Origin: Epiperipatus broadwayi
Lineage: Eukaryota; Onychophora; Udeonychophora; Euonychophora; Peripatidae
DNA: 64,000 bases
Reading direction: 5' to 3'
Assembly: GCA_028023455.1 (NCBI GenBank)
Contig: JAQFVV010000205.1
Span: forward strand, 560,001 to 624,000
Shown here piece after piece: positions 21,690-32,215 of this stretch. Below the pieces are notes generated by a model. It was given only the letters and a program-made list of their open reading frames with translations, had not been told where the DNA came from and did not search any database. The position numbers and the translations under genes were made by a program. Within the stretch, counting starts at the first letter, position 1. The number at the start of each line of letters is the position of its first letter.

Positions 21690-23670
21690 TACATTAGTCT
21701 TTAACTAAGGTTTAGAGTTTATATCTGGGTTAGGGATAATCTTTAATCCAATAAATTAGGAGTAGTAATCATTATTACATTTATCTAAAGTGGATGATGT
21801 TAAAATTGTGAGTGTAACAAGTTTAACTCTTATAAATAAATGTGTAACAAAATTGGTATTGATAAATTCTGAACAAATAATAAAGGCATCGATGACCAAT
21901 AATCTGGAACAATTAAAGACTACTAGTTAAGCAACAAATTTATCTTTTTCAGATGTCTTTATTTATACATTTCAAAAATATATATGATGGATTAAAAGTG
22001 TTACGTATATTTAAAAAAGATATTACAAAAGAGATTAAGTTGAATTAATCATTAATGGATATATAAAGTTTATATCTGGATTAAGAATATTATGATAATT
22101 TCTAGTCTAATAAATTATTTAATAATCAATAAGATAGTTTTACTAAAGTGGACAATGGTCAAACTTATAATCACAAAAACTTTGATGCTTGTAAAACAAA
22201 TTATATTTTCATATTTATATATAATCAACAGGTGACACAGTCATGTGGAAGAGATTATAAACTTGGATTAACTGAAGAGTATTAGTTTAACATCAAATCC
22301 ATCTTAAAAATCATGCGTCTTTTTTAGATGTCTTTATTCATATGTTTTGAGAGTGTTTGGTGAAGTGTAAATTTTAACTATATCTAAAAAAAGATGTCAT
22401 ATATTGGAGGAAAAAGAACAATAGAAGTTTAATTAGTCCTTGTATTTGCATTTAATTAAAAAATATATTAATCTTCAAGTGAAATTTATAGATTGTATCT
22501 GGGTTAGGGATAATCTATAGTTTAATAAATTATTAGTAGTAATCACTAACGTATTTATCTAATGTGATTAATGTCAAAATTGTGAGCACAGATAGTTTGG
22601 CTTTTATAATGTAGTACTTTGGTATTGATAAATATTGATGAAGCCATATGCGTAAGCAATTGTGGCCTGGGGCATCTGAAGAATATTCATTCAACATCAA
22701 ATGTTCTTTGGATATCATTTATCTTTTTCAGATTTCGTTATACATATGTTTCAAGATTGTATGATAAAGTGATCTTTAACTGAGGATTAAAGTTTATTTC
22801 TGGACTAAAAATGATATGGCAATCATTAATTTAATACATGATTAGTAATAATCATTAATATATTCATCAGAAGTAAATTACATCAAAGATATGAATGCAG
22901 AAGTTTTGCCACTTGTAAATAACATTTTAATTTTATGTATATAAATGTGTTTAATGTTTATATCTCCAGTTCTTACTTATGGACTGAGACTTGGACACTT
23001 AATAAAAGAGCAATACAGATACTTCAGACCACTCAAAGAAGTATAGATAGATGTATGTTAGGAGTAACAAAAAGAAATTGAAAACACAATATATGGGTAA
23101 GAGAACAAACAGGTATTACTGATCCTCATTGCAAAAATTAAAAGACAAGTGTAGTTGGGCTGAAAATATTGCTAGAAAAGATGATAATAGATGGACAAGT
23201 GAAATCTTAAACTGAATTTCAAGAGGTTGTACAGACTCAGAGAGAGACCACATGTGAGATGGATGGATGGAATAAGAAGTGTGCAGGGGTGATGTGGAGA
23301 AAAGAAGCTAAAAATTGGAGATGGATTGAACTTGGAGAGACCTTCATCCTGCAATAGATTGATAATGGTTGATGATGATAAATGTTTATATTTGGGCTAA
23401 GAATGATGTGATAATCTCTAGCCTAATAAATCATTAGAAATAATCTTTAATCAGTGAATAGTGTCAAAGATATGGGTAGAGAAAATTTGATACTTATAAA
23501 TCAAATTGTAATAACTTGATAAATACTGAACAAATAATGAACATATATGCAAGAGATTGACACTTGGGCATGCTAATTCAGTACTTAATGCATCTTGGGA
23601 ATCATTTATCTTTTTCAGACGCTCTTATTCATATATTTCAAAAATATATGATAAAATGGAAATTATAAGT
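21690..23670 (+). repeat. SAT: satellite-like array of about five 300-420-bp units
   Basis: Units recur from the landmark GTTTATATCTGG(G/A)TTA at about 21715, 22067, 22490, 22789 and 22955 (the last split by a LINE-B insertion, resuming at 23381). Each continues with GATAATCT(C/T)TAG(T/C)(C/T)TAATAAAT, TTTATCTAA(A/T)GTG, ATGTCAAA-type and AAATTTGA-type segments. Each ends with a TTTATCTTTTTCAGATGTCTTTAT-like segment that corresponds to the FB-1 core. Units differ substantially, so the array is old. The fourth unit is truncated at about 165 bp. Single related units occur at 31455, 51830 and 61660. Confidence 0.7.
22964..23380 (+). mobile_element. LINE-B 5'-truncated insertion with 11-bp target duplication
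   Basis: The insertion is flanked by AATGTTTATAT at 22953-22963 and 23381-23391 and splits a SAT unit. It encodes, with breaks, V-L-T-Y-G..E-T-W-T-L-N-K-R-A-I-Q-I-L-Q, R-S-I-D-R-C-M-L-G-V-T, R-E-Q-T-G-I-T-D, then W-A-E-N-I-A-R-K-D-D-N-R-W and R-P-H-V-R-W-M-D to the stop, followed by GATGATGATA. Target duplication, 5' truncation and a simple-repeat 3' tail fit LINE target-primed insertion. It is one of the better preserved LINE-B tails here, but frameshifted. Confidence 0.85.
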
Positions 23671-24407
23671 ATATTATAAAATAAAATAAAAAAGAATCTA
23701 TAAAATGAAAAAATGTAATTGTTGTCAGCATGTTTCTAAAATTCAGAAGATGCTGGCAGAGATAACATGCTAATTAATGCTAATTTTAAAATAAATTTGT
23801 AAAGTTATAAATATTTATAATATTTGTCTGGTAGTTTTACATTTCTATTAAAACGCTTATTTACCTTCCAAGTATTGCAAATTAATGACGGAGAAAAACT
23901 TTCATTTTAAATGAAGTACGATTCTTTCAGACTAAAATATTAATGATTCTTTTAAATCAATTTCACAATATTCTCAGTTCTCTGCTAGTCTTATTAAAAT
24001 GATTAAATACATACTGTGCAATTTCTATTAAAGTCGAAGCTATTTTCCCATTTATATTAAAAGTCATTCACACGATACATTTCATGAAAGTTTTCTTATA
24101 TATATATATAATACTAAACGTTGTAATAAAACTTGAGAAAAAGAAAACTGGGAGGAGTGAGAGAAAATGAAGTATACAAAGACGATGACTTGAGAAAAGA
24201 GAAAACGTGGGCTTTTGAAGGATTGATTAAATGATGAGAGCAAAGTTGGGTAAATGTGCACAACCTATCTTTTGGTAATTGATTAATAATGATGAAAATG
24301 CACACATATAAATAAATATATGTGGGTGTAGGTCATATATTGTTTATTTAATGCGTACATGTAATTTATCATGCATAGTTTTTAAAATCACCAACTGATG
24401 ACAGTTG
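23671..24407. other. AT-rich spacer
   Basis: No feature recognised. An open minus-strand frame at 24114-24305 is rich in Ser, Phe and Leu and matches nothing known to me. Confidence 0.4.
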
Positions 24408-24418
24408 TCTTAGAATAA

Positions 24419-24587
24419 CAGATTGTAAAAGATCTAGAATGAGACCGCATGTGAGATGGCTGAATAAAATAAGGAAGTTTGCTAGTGAGATGTGAAAAAA
24501 AGGCATGAGAAATTGGGAAAACTGGAAAAACTTGGAGAGATTTTAATCGTGCAGTGGATCGATAATGGCTGAAATTGATGGTGCTAA
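24419..24587 (+). mobile_element. LINE-B short 3' fragment with 11-bp target duplication
   Basis: TCTTAGAATAA occurs at 24408-24418 and 24588-24598, flanking 169 bp that match the LINE-B terminus (AGATTGTAAAAGATC..., GAGACCGCATGTGAGATGG, ...GATCGATAATGGCTGA). It is the most severely 5'-truncated copy in the window. This is a clean example of target-primed insertion. Confidence 0.85.
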
Positions 24588-24818
24588 TCTTAGAATAATA
24601 ATTATTTAAATTGAATCGATGATTATTTTCAAGAATTTTGGTTTTTTATTAAGGCATCTTCATCTCAAATTCATCATATAACAACTATTCACTCACAAAG
24701 AAACCACTCATTCTGACATAAACTTGTTATGCATAAATAGTGAGAACGGTGGTTTTTGCATTGATAACTGCTGATGATAGAGTTGAATTGAGGTAAGGGA
24801 CACACTGATAATACCCCC

Positions 24819-24834
24819 CCCCCCAATATTTGTT
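24819..24834. repeat. Poly-C tract
   Basis: A run of 13-14 C residues in otherwise very AT-rich DNA. Related C-runs occur near 31039 and 49060. The one near 31039 lies within FB-4 sequence. Confidence 0.9.
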
Positions 24835-25059
24835 GCACTTATTTTTTCATTGTATTATTAAAAAGTGCATTTCTTTTATATGCTATTTATATATAAAAAA
24901 GGTGATGTGGGTATGTTATTATTTGCTGGCAATTTTTGATTAATACCTTTGTTTTTAAAGTCTTTTTAAAGAATAAGTGAATTGAAAAAACTACTTCTCC
25001 TTTCTGTATTCCTGCACTATCTATTATAAACTTGAGTTATTAGTAGGGAGACATTTTAT

Positions 25060-25905
25060 TCTGAAACAGTTTCTTGATTTGTCATTATCAATTAAGATGG
25101 GGAATTCAGAGCTGAAACCAATGCAGTTATGCATCCAGTGACCATTGTTTTAAATGCTGAATCTTTAGTTTGAAATTTAAAAACTCTCACTGATAATGGC
25201 AAAATTCAAAAACTGATGGATAGATGAAGATTAAAGCTGCAGCATCATTTGGGATCAGTGATAAATCAGAATCACACTAGATGGCACTATAGTGTAGAAA
25301 AGAGAAATGCTCTGGATAATATAGTAAGCTTTGGAAGTCAAAAAGTATGTGATTTAACTGAAAATAATATATGAAAGGCTTTTGCTGCATGATACTTAAT
25401 ATTTGCCCCTACTATATTTACAATTTGTAATTCAACTGCAAGTGATACTATTTTTTAGAGTGAAGCTATGACTTTTTTTTAGAAGTAACTGGTTTAAAGT
25501 TAATCAAAGTTTCTCCTTGTATATCTAGCTATTGTTGTATAGCTAAAAAGTAAAAAGTCCCATATTAATCTGGGTATGTCTGTTTAAAACCACTCTCCAC
25601 CTTAATCAAATATAAACCAATGTAAATAGCAACATCTCTCTACTCTAGTGCCAACTTTTGGAAGTTTAAATAATAAATAATTACCAGATGAGATAAATAA
25701 TGCTTTTCAATTATCCTTGGGTTGTTTTCTGTCTCTTTTTTTCATCAATGATGATTTAGAATTTGAACATAGAACCAAAACAGTTATGCACCTGACAATC
25801 TCCTTCAATACTTTACTTATGATCAGAAGATAGTTTGATATTAAAAAATCTTAAACTTTTAAAGGATGACAACTTACTTATATTGATATATAGATTTGAA
25901 CTCAG
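25060..25905. mobile_element. FB-4 foldback element, old
   Basis: The left part contains CACTAGATGGCACTATAGTG (25275), inverted relative to ACTCTAGTGCCAACTTTTGG (25655) on the right, and further paired segments run outward (GCATCCAGTGACCATTGTTT left; CAGTTATGCACCTGACAATC right). The centre is near 25465. FB-4 shares its layout with FB-2 (a TAGTGCCA-type terminus, then an AATCAATGGAT-like segment and a TCTGGC(T/A)-like segment) but is more diverged, so it may be an older relative. Confidence 0.5.
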
Positions 25906-26114
25906 ATCAATGACTTATGCATTTTTATAACTGCAGTTCAGATATTGTATTGTTGCATTCAGATTAAAACTATTTTGTTGAAATGTTCTAATCACTACAT
26001 TTCTTATTGTGTTATCAAGTGTAATCAAATGTTTACTGCTCAAGACGTCTTAAGAAGTTTAGGCATTAAAAATGAAAGAACTGAGCCTTGATCTATATAC
26101 CTTAATCTCAATTA

Positions 26115-26545
26115 GATAAATCCACCTTTGTTTTATTACCATAATAATGCTTATTTTTTTACTTTATTAATCTAACAGTTTCAAGTGATCCGCAGTCTTC
26201 TTCAGAACTAATATATATGTAAGTGTACATAAATATATATATAGAGAGAATTTATCTAATCAATATAAACAATACAAAACAAACATGATATCCAATTATA
26301 AATTGAATATTTTTATATCTTATTATATATACTAAATAGGATATAAAAAGAATTGAATTTATTATTGGATGTAATGTTTGTTTTGTATTACTTATATTGA
26401 TTAGGTGAAGTATTTTTTTTAAATATTTATTCATGTATACTTATATATTGGTTTTGAAGATGGCTGCTGGTCAGTCAAAACTGCTTGATTAATTGAAAAA
26501 TAAAACAAGCATTATTATAGTGATAAAAGAAAGGTGAATTTATTT
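26115..26545. mobile_element. Penelope-like terminal palindrome (diverged)
   Basis: An imperfect palindrome centred near 26330. The left arm on the minus strand reads TTCTGAAGAAGACTGCGGAT...TGAAACTG...TTAATAAAG. The right arm on the plus strand reads TTTTGAAGATGGCTGCTGGT..., CAAAACTG and GATTAATTG. Each arm continues into AAGCATTATTAT and a GGTG-containing end. The motif order (TGAAGAAG, short stem, GAAAC, then about 10-30 nt to AATAAAG) is the same as at 32.7, 36.8 and 54.8 kb. No coding sequence lies between the arms. Confidence 0.55.
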
Positions 26546-27417
26546 AACTGTTTTATAATTCTATTAATCTCCAGACCGCAGGGCCAATTATGGATAACTA
26601 TTTCTGAGTAGACAGTATTTAAAAAGTAGAACTGCAAGTCTTAATCCTCTGAATTAAATACAATATAATCTGCTGCATATCCCTCTTTTTTTTCCTGAAC
26701 ATTAATCGATTAATATGAAAAGACAAACAGCGAATTAAATTAAAACGCCATTATATTTCCGATGACATTGTTGATGACTTATTGGTTTATTTAACATGTA
26801 TGTGTTTGTGTTTAGAAAATAACGTATTTTTATTTTAATGAAAAGATCATTTCTTTTCATTATTATGTATTTCTTAATGGATAAATTATCTATGCTCACT
26901 ACTTTTATAAAGTAAAATAAAGGCTCCGTTATCGAAGATTAAGGTGGGAACATTATTTAAAAGGGGGCGCTGAAAACAAATATTTATTTTCACATCATTT
27001 TTCAACATTTACTTTCTATAAATAATTTCTAAAGCTTATTGATAGAGTTGTTTTTAAAGAAATGATTTTATGATTATGATTAAAGATAACTTTATCATTT
27101 TAGAAAAGAATCTTTCAATGACCTTTATTCACCACCCACCACCCTTTTCATTTACTTTCATAAGACAAATGGTTATATGATTACAAAAAAAAAAAAAAAA
27201 GAAGAAGAAATTAACAGCTAATTTTTTTTATTTATTTAGCTTATGGTATCCGCACATTAAAATTCAACACCAATCTCAACCAATCAAGAGCGGACTCCTC
27301 CAAGCTACGTAGAGCAAATAGGTCATCAGGAGCCTAGTAAAGGGGACACTGACTGTTAATATGTACTATAATTTATAATCATCTATACTTACAGTTTGAA
27401 GAGTTTATAAATCCACA
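26546..27417. other. Spacer with one locally GC-richer segment
   Basis: The segment 27270-27350 (CAATCAAGAGCGGACTCCTC...) is less AT-rich than its surroundings but has no recognised homologue. A poly-A run at 27184-27200 could be a retroposon tail. No coding frame is supported. Confidence 0.4.
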
Positions 27418-27790
27418 CTTTTGCAACATATAACGATGTCTACCCTGACCTGTTCTGATTTCTATTAATCTTTGACCAGAGTTTTCTTGGAAGAGAGAAA
27501 CCAAGTACTAGGAGTGTAGGGTCAGCTATTAGAGTATGATTACTTATATTGGAGTTATTCCAGAAATGTGTTCACATTCGGTTGATGTCCAATGTGGGTG
27601 GCTGTAGAGAAATACCAGTAAGTCAAAAAGGTTGTCTTGGTTTTAGTTTGACATTTGGAGCTTTGTTCAGAATAAGATTGATTGGATAATTTGATAGGTC
27701 AACAAGCTTGTTGAATTCATTGATAGTTGCCAACCTGCGTCTGAGCTACTGTGAAATAAAATAAACAATAAAAATTTTATCATGCAATTG
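27418..27790 (-). pseudogene. LINE-C C-terminal fragment (post-RT region)
   Basis: Minus-strand frames read RRRLATINEFNKLVDLS, a stop, then HTLIADPTLLVLGFSLPRKL with W-S-K-I-N-R following. The D-P-T-x-x-x-x-G-x-x-L-P-R-x-x-W-x-x-(L/I)-N-R arrangement is well known at the C-terminus of one LINE group (a CR1/jockey-type pol common in arthropods, fish and cnidarians), just ahead of its cysteine-rich end. That end is missing, and several stops are present. It lies about 1 kb from a plus-strand RT fragment of what is probably the same LINE type, in opposite orientation. Confidence 0.65.
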
Positions 27791-28059
27791 TTTCCATTTA
27801 ATTAAAAAAAAATTAAGTTTTGGAAGGTATGGGTAATTGCTTATTATTCATTTATTTATTTAGCTATAGATTTAATTATTAACAAGATATTATAAAGAAA
27901 CTTGTAGTGTAGAGATTGCAGCCAGAAGATTGTTTCTCTCAATGGCTTTATTAAGACTTTCAATTCTGCCTCAGTAACCATAAATCTGATAGCCAATAAC
28001 AATATTGTTCATAATTTTATTTGTCACATTTACAATTCTCTGCACAAAGCAGATGAGCA

Positions 28060-28260
28060 TAACCATCATGGACTGTCCTGAATCTGTTGATGAAATTCCA
28101 ATTGTTTTTAGAAACATCAAATCCAGACCTAAATCTGTCGATGAAATATTTGTAGAAAAATTAAATCCAGTCCTGAATCTGTTGATGAAATTCCAATTGT
28201 GTCTAGAAAAAAATCAAATCAAGATGGTTTTATTGTTGAATCTGCAAAGAAAAAATTTGT
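28060..28260 (+). repeat. Short tandem repeat with coding-like periodicity
   Basis: Three imperfect copies of an approximately 55-bp unit (CTGAATCTGTTGATGAAATT..., CTAAATCTGTCGATGAAATA..., CTGAATCTGTTGATGAAATT...) translate as P-(E/K)-S-V-D-E-I-(P/F)-(I/V), in more than one frame. After the last copy one frame continues NQDGFIVESAKKKF. The repeated peptide suggests an old coding segment, perhaps a retroelement ORF1 or a diverged exon, but I cannot name it. The open frame 28005-28274 spans the repeats in a mixed frame. Confidence 0.35.
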
Positions 28261-28679
28261 TTGGAATCTCATAAAAATTCCATTTTTTAGACCATAGTGG
28301 TTGAATATTCAAAACACGGATTTTGATTTAAATTAAGTCTTAGATGATGAGATTATATTTTGAATTATTGGCGTGCTCCCAAATCAAGATGCTTCAGATT
28401 GGTCTATATAAGAGGAAAGTTAGGTTAAAGATAAAATGGCTGCTCTTATCTTTCTAAAAGTCGCTATCTTTTGTCATGGTTTGAGAGGTCCCTCTATTGG
28501 CAAAATAAAGATATTGCTTGACTATTATAAATTTCAAGGTACATTTGATACAGGTTATAGCCTGTCCTAAAAGTATTTATATATACATCCTGTGTGCTTA
28601 ATAAATAATTATAACTCTTAATAAGTTTCTACTATTTTTTGTGAAGCAATTTCTTTTGTGATGTGACAAATATATTAAA

Positions 28680-29620
28680 GAAACAGGAATAGATTTAAAT
28701 GAACCAATAACATTTCTCATAGTAATATTTAATTGAATATCTAGAAATTTAAAGTGATAACTTTTTCTCCATACATGGACATAATATTCTCCTATTGAAA
28801 ATTCTAATTCTAAGGAAGCTATCAGTATAGTCCTTGCATCACAACTTTAAAAACTACCAACCAGCTTTTCAAAAAGATTAATCCTAAAAATTAATTTTAA
28901 TTTTAGATAAATGAGGGAAATAAGTTAAACTATGAACCTAGATCACTTTTAAATAGCATAGAGTAGGATAATATTTCAGACACTATTGTAAGAAGGTTAT
29001 ATTCAAATTTATGAGATGATTTCCTGTAGGAAAGATGAACAGTTGACTTTACCAATAATTAAAAGTGAACTTCTTATAGGATAGCTTTACAGGAAGAAGC
29101 TGTTGTGAACAAATTTATTTTTTAACAAGTTACATTAAAAAAGGATTTCAAAATAGATTAAAAACTGTCACTACCCTTATTATTAATTTAACTTCAACTT
29201 ATGATTCTTTCTTCAGAAAAATGGTTTTATTTTAAAAGTTTTTTAAATTCTTAATTGTAAAAAAAAAACACATTAATAATCTTGACAAAATGTTATCCAA
29301 TATATAAATTTCAAATGATATTAAGTGCTCATAATAGTAGATACAACACTTTCAGAACAGGTTGCCATAATCTTTAGTTTTCTCACCTACTTTATTTTAA
29401 TATATTCATCAGTGATCCTTCAGAAACAGAATGCAGAAAATTTATTTATGCTGACAATTTTGCATTGACTTCTCAAAAAAAAAAAATTTTTTTCCTGTAA
29501 AAAAAAATCTCTCAGTAAGGATATGAAAGAATTAGAAATAGTTTTTCCAAATACTGAAGTTTTATTCCTTATCCAATGAAGACAGTAATTGCTCATTAAG
29601 ATCATGTGATGTGGTCACAC
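28680..29620 (+). pseudogene. LINE-C reverse transcriptase, degraded
   Basis: Frames in order on the plus strand read TGRSCCEQ...LTSYIKKGFQ, then IINLTSTYDS, and after a gap IFISDPSETECRKFIYADNF and SLSKDMKELE. These correspond to the G-(R)-S-C-C-(D/E)-Q motif, RT motif A with (F/V)-x-D-(L)-x-x-A-Y-D (here the first Asp is replaced), and the Y-A-D-D box (here Y-A-D-N). Loss of both catalytic positions and many stops show it is dead. Such GRSCC-type LINEs carry the DPT...LPR tail seen at 27.4-27.8 kb. The 5' limit is approximate. Confidence 0.7.
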
Positions 29621-29689
29621 CCCAGTGGAAGATTAGCACAAAAGTACCATTTAAATCACTAAAATTAGTTTTTTTTAATAAAGGCAACA

Positions 29690-29863
29690 TGGACTGACAG
29701 TAATATTGGCATTAACAAGGGCTTTGAACATTCTTTCATCAGATTTTCAATGATATGAATGATTGAAAAGTTAGAGGGTAAAGAAGATTGAAACCTGTTC
29801 ATTGAAGTTTGAAAATTTGCTATCTTAATATTAACAGAGCATTGATTATATATATATGTGTGA
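29690..29863 (+). mobile_element. FB-1 element, left part (split by FB-2)
   Basis: It reads AATATTGGCATTAACAAGG, CATCAGATTTTCAATGATAT, TTCATTGAAGTTTGAAAATT and GCATTGATTATATATATATG, the inner FB-1 sequence as at 50.33 kb. It stops at TATGTGTGA (29855-29863), where FB-2 begins, and resumes at 30252. Confidence 0.75.
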
Positions 29864-30251
29864 TCACATGATAACCATTTCTTATGCTTGCTCAAGCTGT
29901 TAAAACAGGCAAAACTCTCCATACAGCAGTGCCACTCAGTGCAAGCTAGGATAATCAATGGATGCATAAGATAATGAGCTTGGATTGAAAATATATTTTC
30001 AATTTTAAACTCAGAGTTTTGTATTTAAGTAGAGATAAAAGGTGTTTGCTGTAGGGTTGCATTAGATCCTAAGTTCTAGGTGCAATGCTCTAAGATCCAA
30101 GACTCATCACTAAAGAAAGCCACAACCTAAAAATTAGTCTGGGGATATTACATGAGTAGGCACCAGATAGGGTTTTTATGCACAAACCTTTTTGTATTCA
30201 TTGATTACTATGGCTCGCACTGAGTGGCACTACTGAATGGAGAATTTTGCC
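29864..30251 (-). mobile_element. FB-2 foldback nested in FB-1, with 9-bp target duplication
   Basis: The insertion is flanked by TATGTGTGA (29855-29863) and TATGTGGGA (30252-30260), 8 of 9 identical. In reverse orientation it ends exactly at ...GGAGAATTTTGCC, the same terminus (GGCAAAATTCTCC) as the 48.2 kb copy, and its other end is TCACATGATAACC, matching GGTAATCATGTGA there. The middle contains an arm piece with AATGAGCTTGGATTGAAAAT from the long form. Confidence 0.8.
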
Positions 30252-30420
30252 TATGTGGGAAATAATAATCTGGATCAACTGATGAGTGCTGGTTTAGCAC
30301 AAAATATATAAATTGGAGTTCATCTATCTTTTTACATGTATGTGGTCAGGTGTATCAAATGGAGTGGATAACTGTAGGTAGCTTGAAAGTCTGAATCCAA
30401 ATTCCTTCTAATTATATCTA
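30252..30420 (+). mobile_element. FB-1 element, right part with intact core
   Basis: It continues AATAATCTGGATCAACTGAT GAGTGCTGG..., GGAGTTCATCTATC..., GGTCAGGTGTATCAAATGGA and ends in CTTGAAAGTCTGAATCC...TTCTAATTATAT. The core stem GTGCT...AGCAC is perfectly paired in this copy, although the following GAAA reads CAAAA. Confidence 0.75.
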
Positions 30421-30837
30421 CTTAGTTAAGAATAAAAACTGAAATCCTATCTCTGCCCCAGCTTTAAACTATACAAAGTATAATAAAGCTTAAAAGTTAA
30501 ATTGAAATGGGGAACTAGAGCTCAATTTCTATAGGAATAAAAAGATAGGACACTTCATCCATCAATGATACTTCAGGTTGTTTTTATAATAAGTACAGCA
30601 ATATTCATGAGATAAATTGAAAATTAATCTCAAAACTCTCTACTCTAAGCTGTGGATTGACATTATAGTAGAAAAAGGTTAATGGCAGTACAAAATACAT
30701 TTAGTCTTCTATTCAATTTATTTGTATTATAAACTTTTCAGTAGTAAAACTTTGTGATAGAACTGTTTTTTATTTAATTAATACATAATGGAATAGTGTA
30801 CCAGTTGTTTAAAGTATTTATTATTTGCTTGGTAAGT

Positions 30838-30915
30838 TTTGGTGCTGTGGTAGAGTAGTCCTCTGGAACTCAAGGTCTGTGCTTCACAATCAAGCTTTGC
30901 CACTCCCTATAATCA
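30838..30915 (+). repeat. tRNA-like SINE head
   Basis: GGTGCTGTGGTAGAGTAGTC resembles the 5' end and A box of a tRNA (T-G-G-T-A-G-A-G). About 35 nt downstream a degraded B-box-like segment (CACAATCAAGCTTTGCC) follows. The acceptor stem does not close, so it is not a tRNA gene. Similar heads occur at 38405, 59145, 63425 and 63745. Confidence 0.5.
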
Positions 30916-30964
30916 AATATATAAACCACAGTATCACATGACCTCATATGATTCTAAAAGCAGT

Positions 30965-31340
30965 TAGTGTCATTTTAATCTAAAGCCATCCCATGTAAGC
31001 TTAAGCAATGGATATCAGATGGTAACATGCAATCAAATCCCCCCCCCCTCCACAGTGTCCAGTTTCTGGATTTTGCCTTCAACAATGAAGATTAGGATTC
31101 AAAGATGGAACTGATTCCCTTTTGTATCTAGCAACCATCTTTTACCTTCTAATATTATTCAAACTAATAATATACAATTTAAAAACAAACTTCAAAGCTT
31201 CAATCCCAGGCTAACTTATGTAGCTCTATAGATTTGATAGTGGGTTGGTTTTTATATGTTTTAGAGACCTACACCAACTAATGTTTATTGATTTCTTGAG
31301 ATTACAGTAGAGGGCTCTGGAGTAGTGAAAACAATTTTTC
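30965..31340. mobile_element. FB-4 fragment
   Basis: It shows the FB-4 landmarks AAGCAATGGATATCAGATGG, the C-run CCCCCCCCCTCCACAGTGTC, CAGTTTCTGGATTTTGCC, CAACAATGAAG and AGCAACCATCTTTTACC. It ends in AGTAGAGGGCTCTGGAGTAG, the mirrored terminus. The related copies at 51.2 and 62.8 kb have the same order. Confidence 0.5.
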
Positions 31341-31454
31341 TTATGAATTCCTATAGTAAGGAGATGGAGGCTTGAGTTTCTGCACTAATGGATGGTTATG
31401 ATATAGTTGACTTGAGATAAAAAATAATGTATTGATAAAGACAGAAAAATTTGA

Positions 31455-31765
31455 AAATATATACATTAGTCCTTAACTAAGTTTAATAGGTACATTTGGA
31501 CTAAAAATAATATATCTCCAAACAAATAAATCATCAATAATCATTAATATATTTATCTAAAGAAGCTATGGACAAATGTATAACTTCAGGAAATTTGATA
31601 TCTGTAGATTAAGTTGCAATAATTGATATTAATGAATATTGAGTAAAGTGAGAAATTTTTGTGACCTGGCCCCAATGAAGAGAGATGGTTTAGCAAATGC
31701 ATTTGAAATCATTGATCTTTATTGATATGTTTAAATTATATATGCAATGAAATATTTGAAATGCC
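31455..31765 (+). repeat. Single SAT-type unit
   Basis: It matches one unit of the 21.7-23.7 kb array: ACATTAGTCCTTAACTAAG, CATTTGGACTAAAAATAATA, TATTTATCTAAAGAAGC and TTGAAATCATTGATC...TTGATATGTTT. It shows that array units also exist singly. Confidence 0.6.
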
Positions 31766-31794
31766 ATGCACCCTTATGGAGCCTAATTGTAAAT

Positions 31795-32215
31795 ATAGGG
31801 GATTTGAACTCAGACTTTTAAGCCCCTTCACTACACATGACCACACACATGCAGAAAAGATAAATAATCACCAATAACTGTATTTCATGCTAACCAGCAC
31901 TCATCAGTTGGTCCAGACTATCATCTCCCATACATATATATATATAATCAGTGCTCAGTTTATATTAAGATAGCAAATCCTTACACTTTAATGGACAGGC
32001 TTCAACCCACTCCAAACTCCAACTCTTCAGCCATCCATACCATTGGAAAACTGATGATAGAATTCCCAAATCCCATGCTGATGCCAATATTGTTGTCATG
32101 CCCATGGTGATTATGTATCTTTTCTGAATATGTGTAGTCATGTGTATCAGTAGAATGAGATAGTGTGGATAGTGAAGGGGCTTGAAAGTTTGCATTCAAA
32201 TCCTCTATATATGCA
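31795..32215. mobile_element. FB-1 foldback element with both ends preserved
   Basis: This is the clearest short FB-1. The left end ATATAGGGGATTTGAACTCA with AAGCCCCTTCACTA is mirrored by the right end TAGTGAAGGGGCTTGAAAGT with CATTCAAATCCTCTATAT. The core is in minus orientation (ATTTCATGCTAACCAGCACT CATCAGTTGG). Between the arms are CTTTAATGGACAGGCTTCAA and CATGCTGATGCCAATATTGT. The two overlapping open frames in it (31965-32256, minus) are by-products of the element. Length is about 420 bp. Confidence 0.8.

Noticed and set aside
22500-22520. GGGTTAGGG, telomere-like
   Set aside because: A single TTAGGG-like unit inside a SAT repeat; other units read GGATTAAG or GGACTAAA, so no telomeric array.
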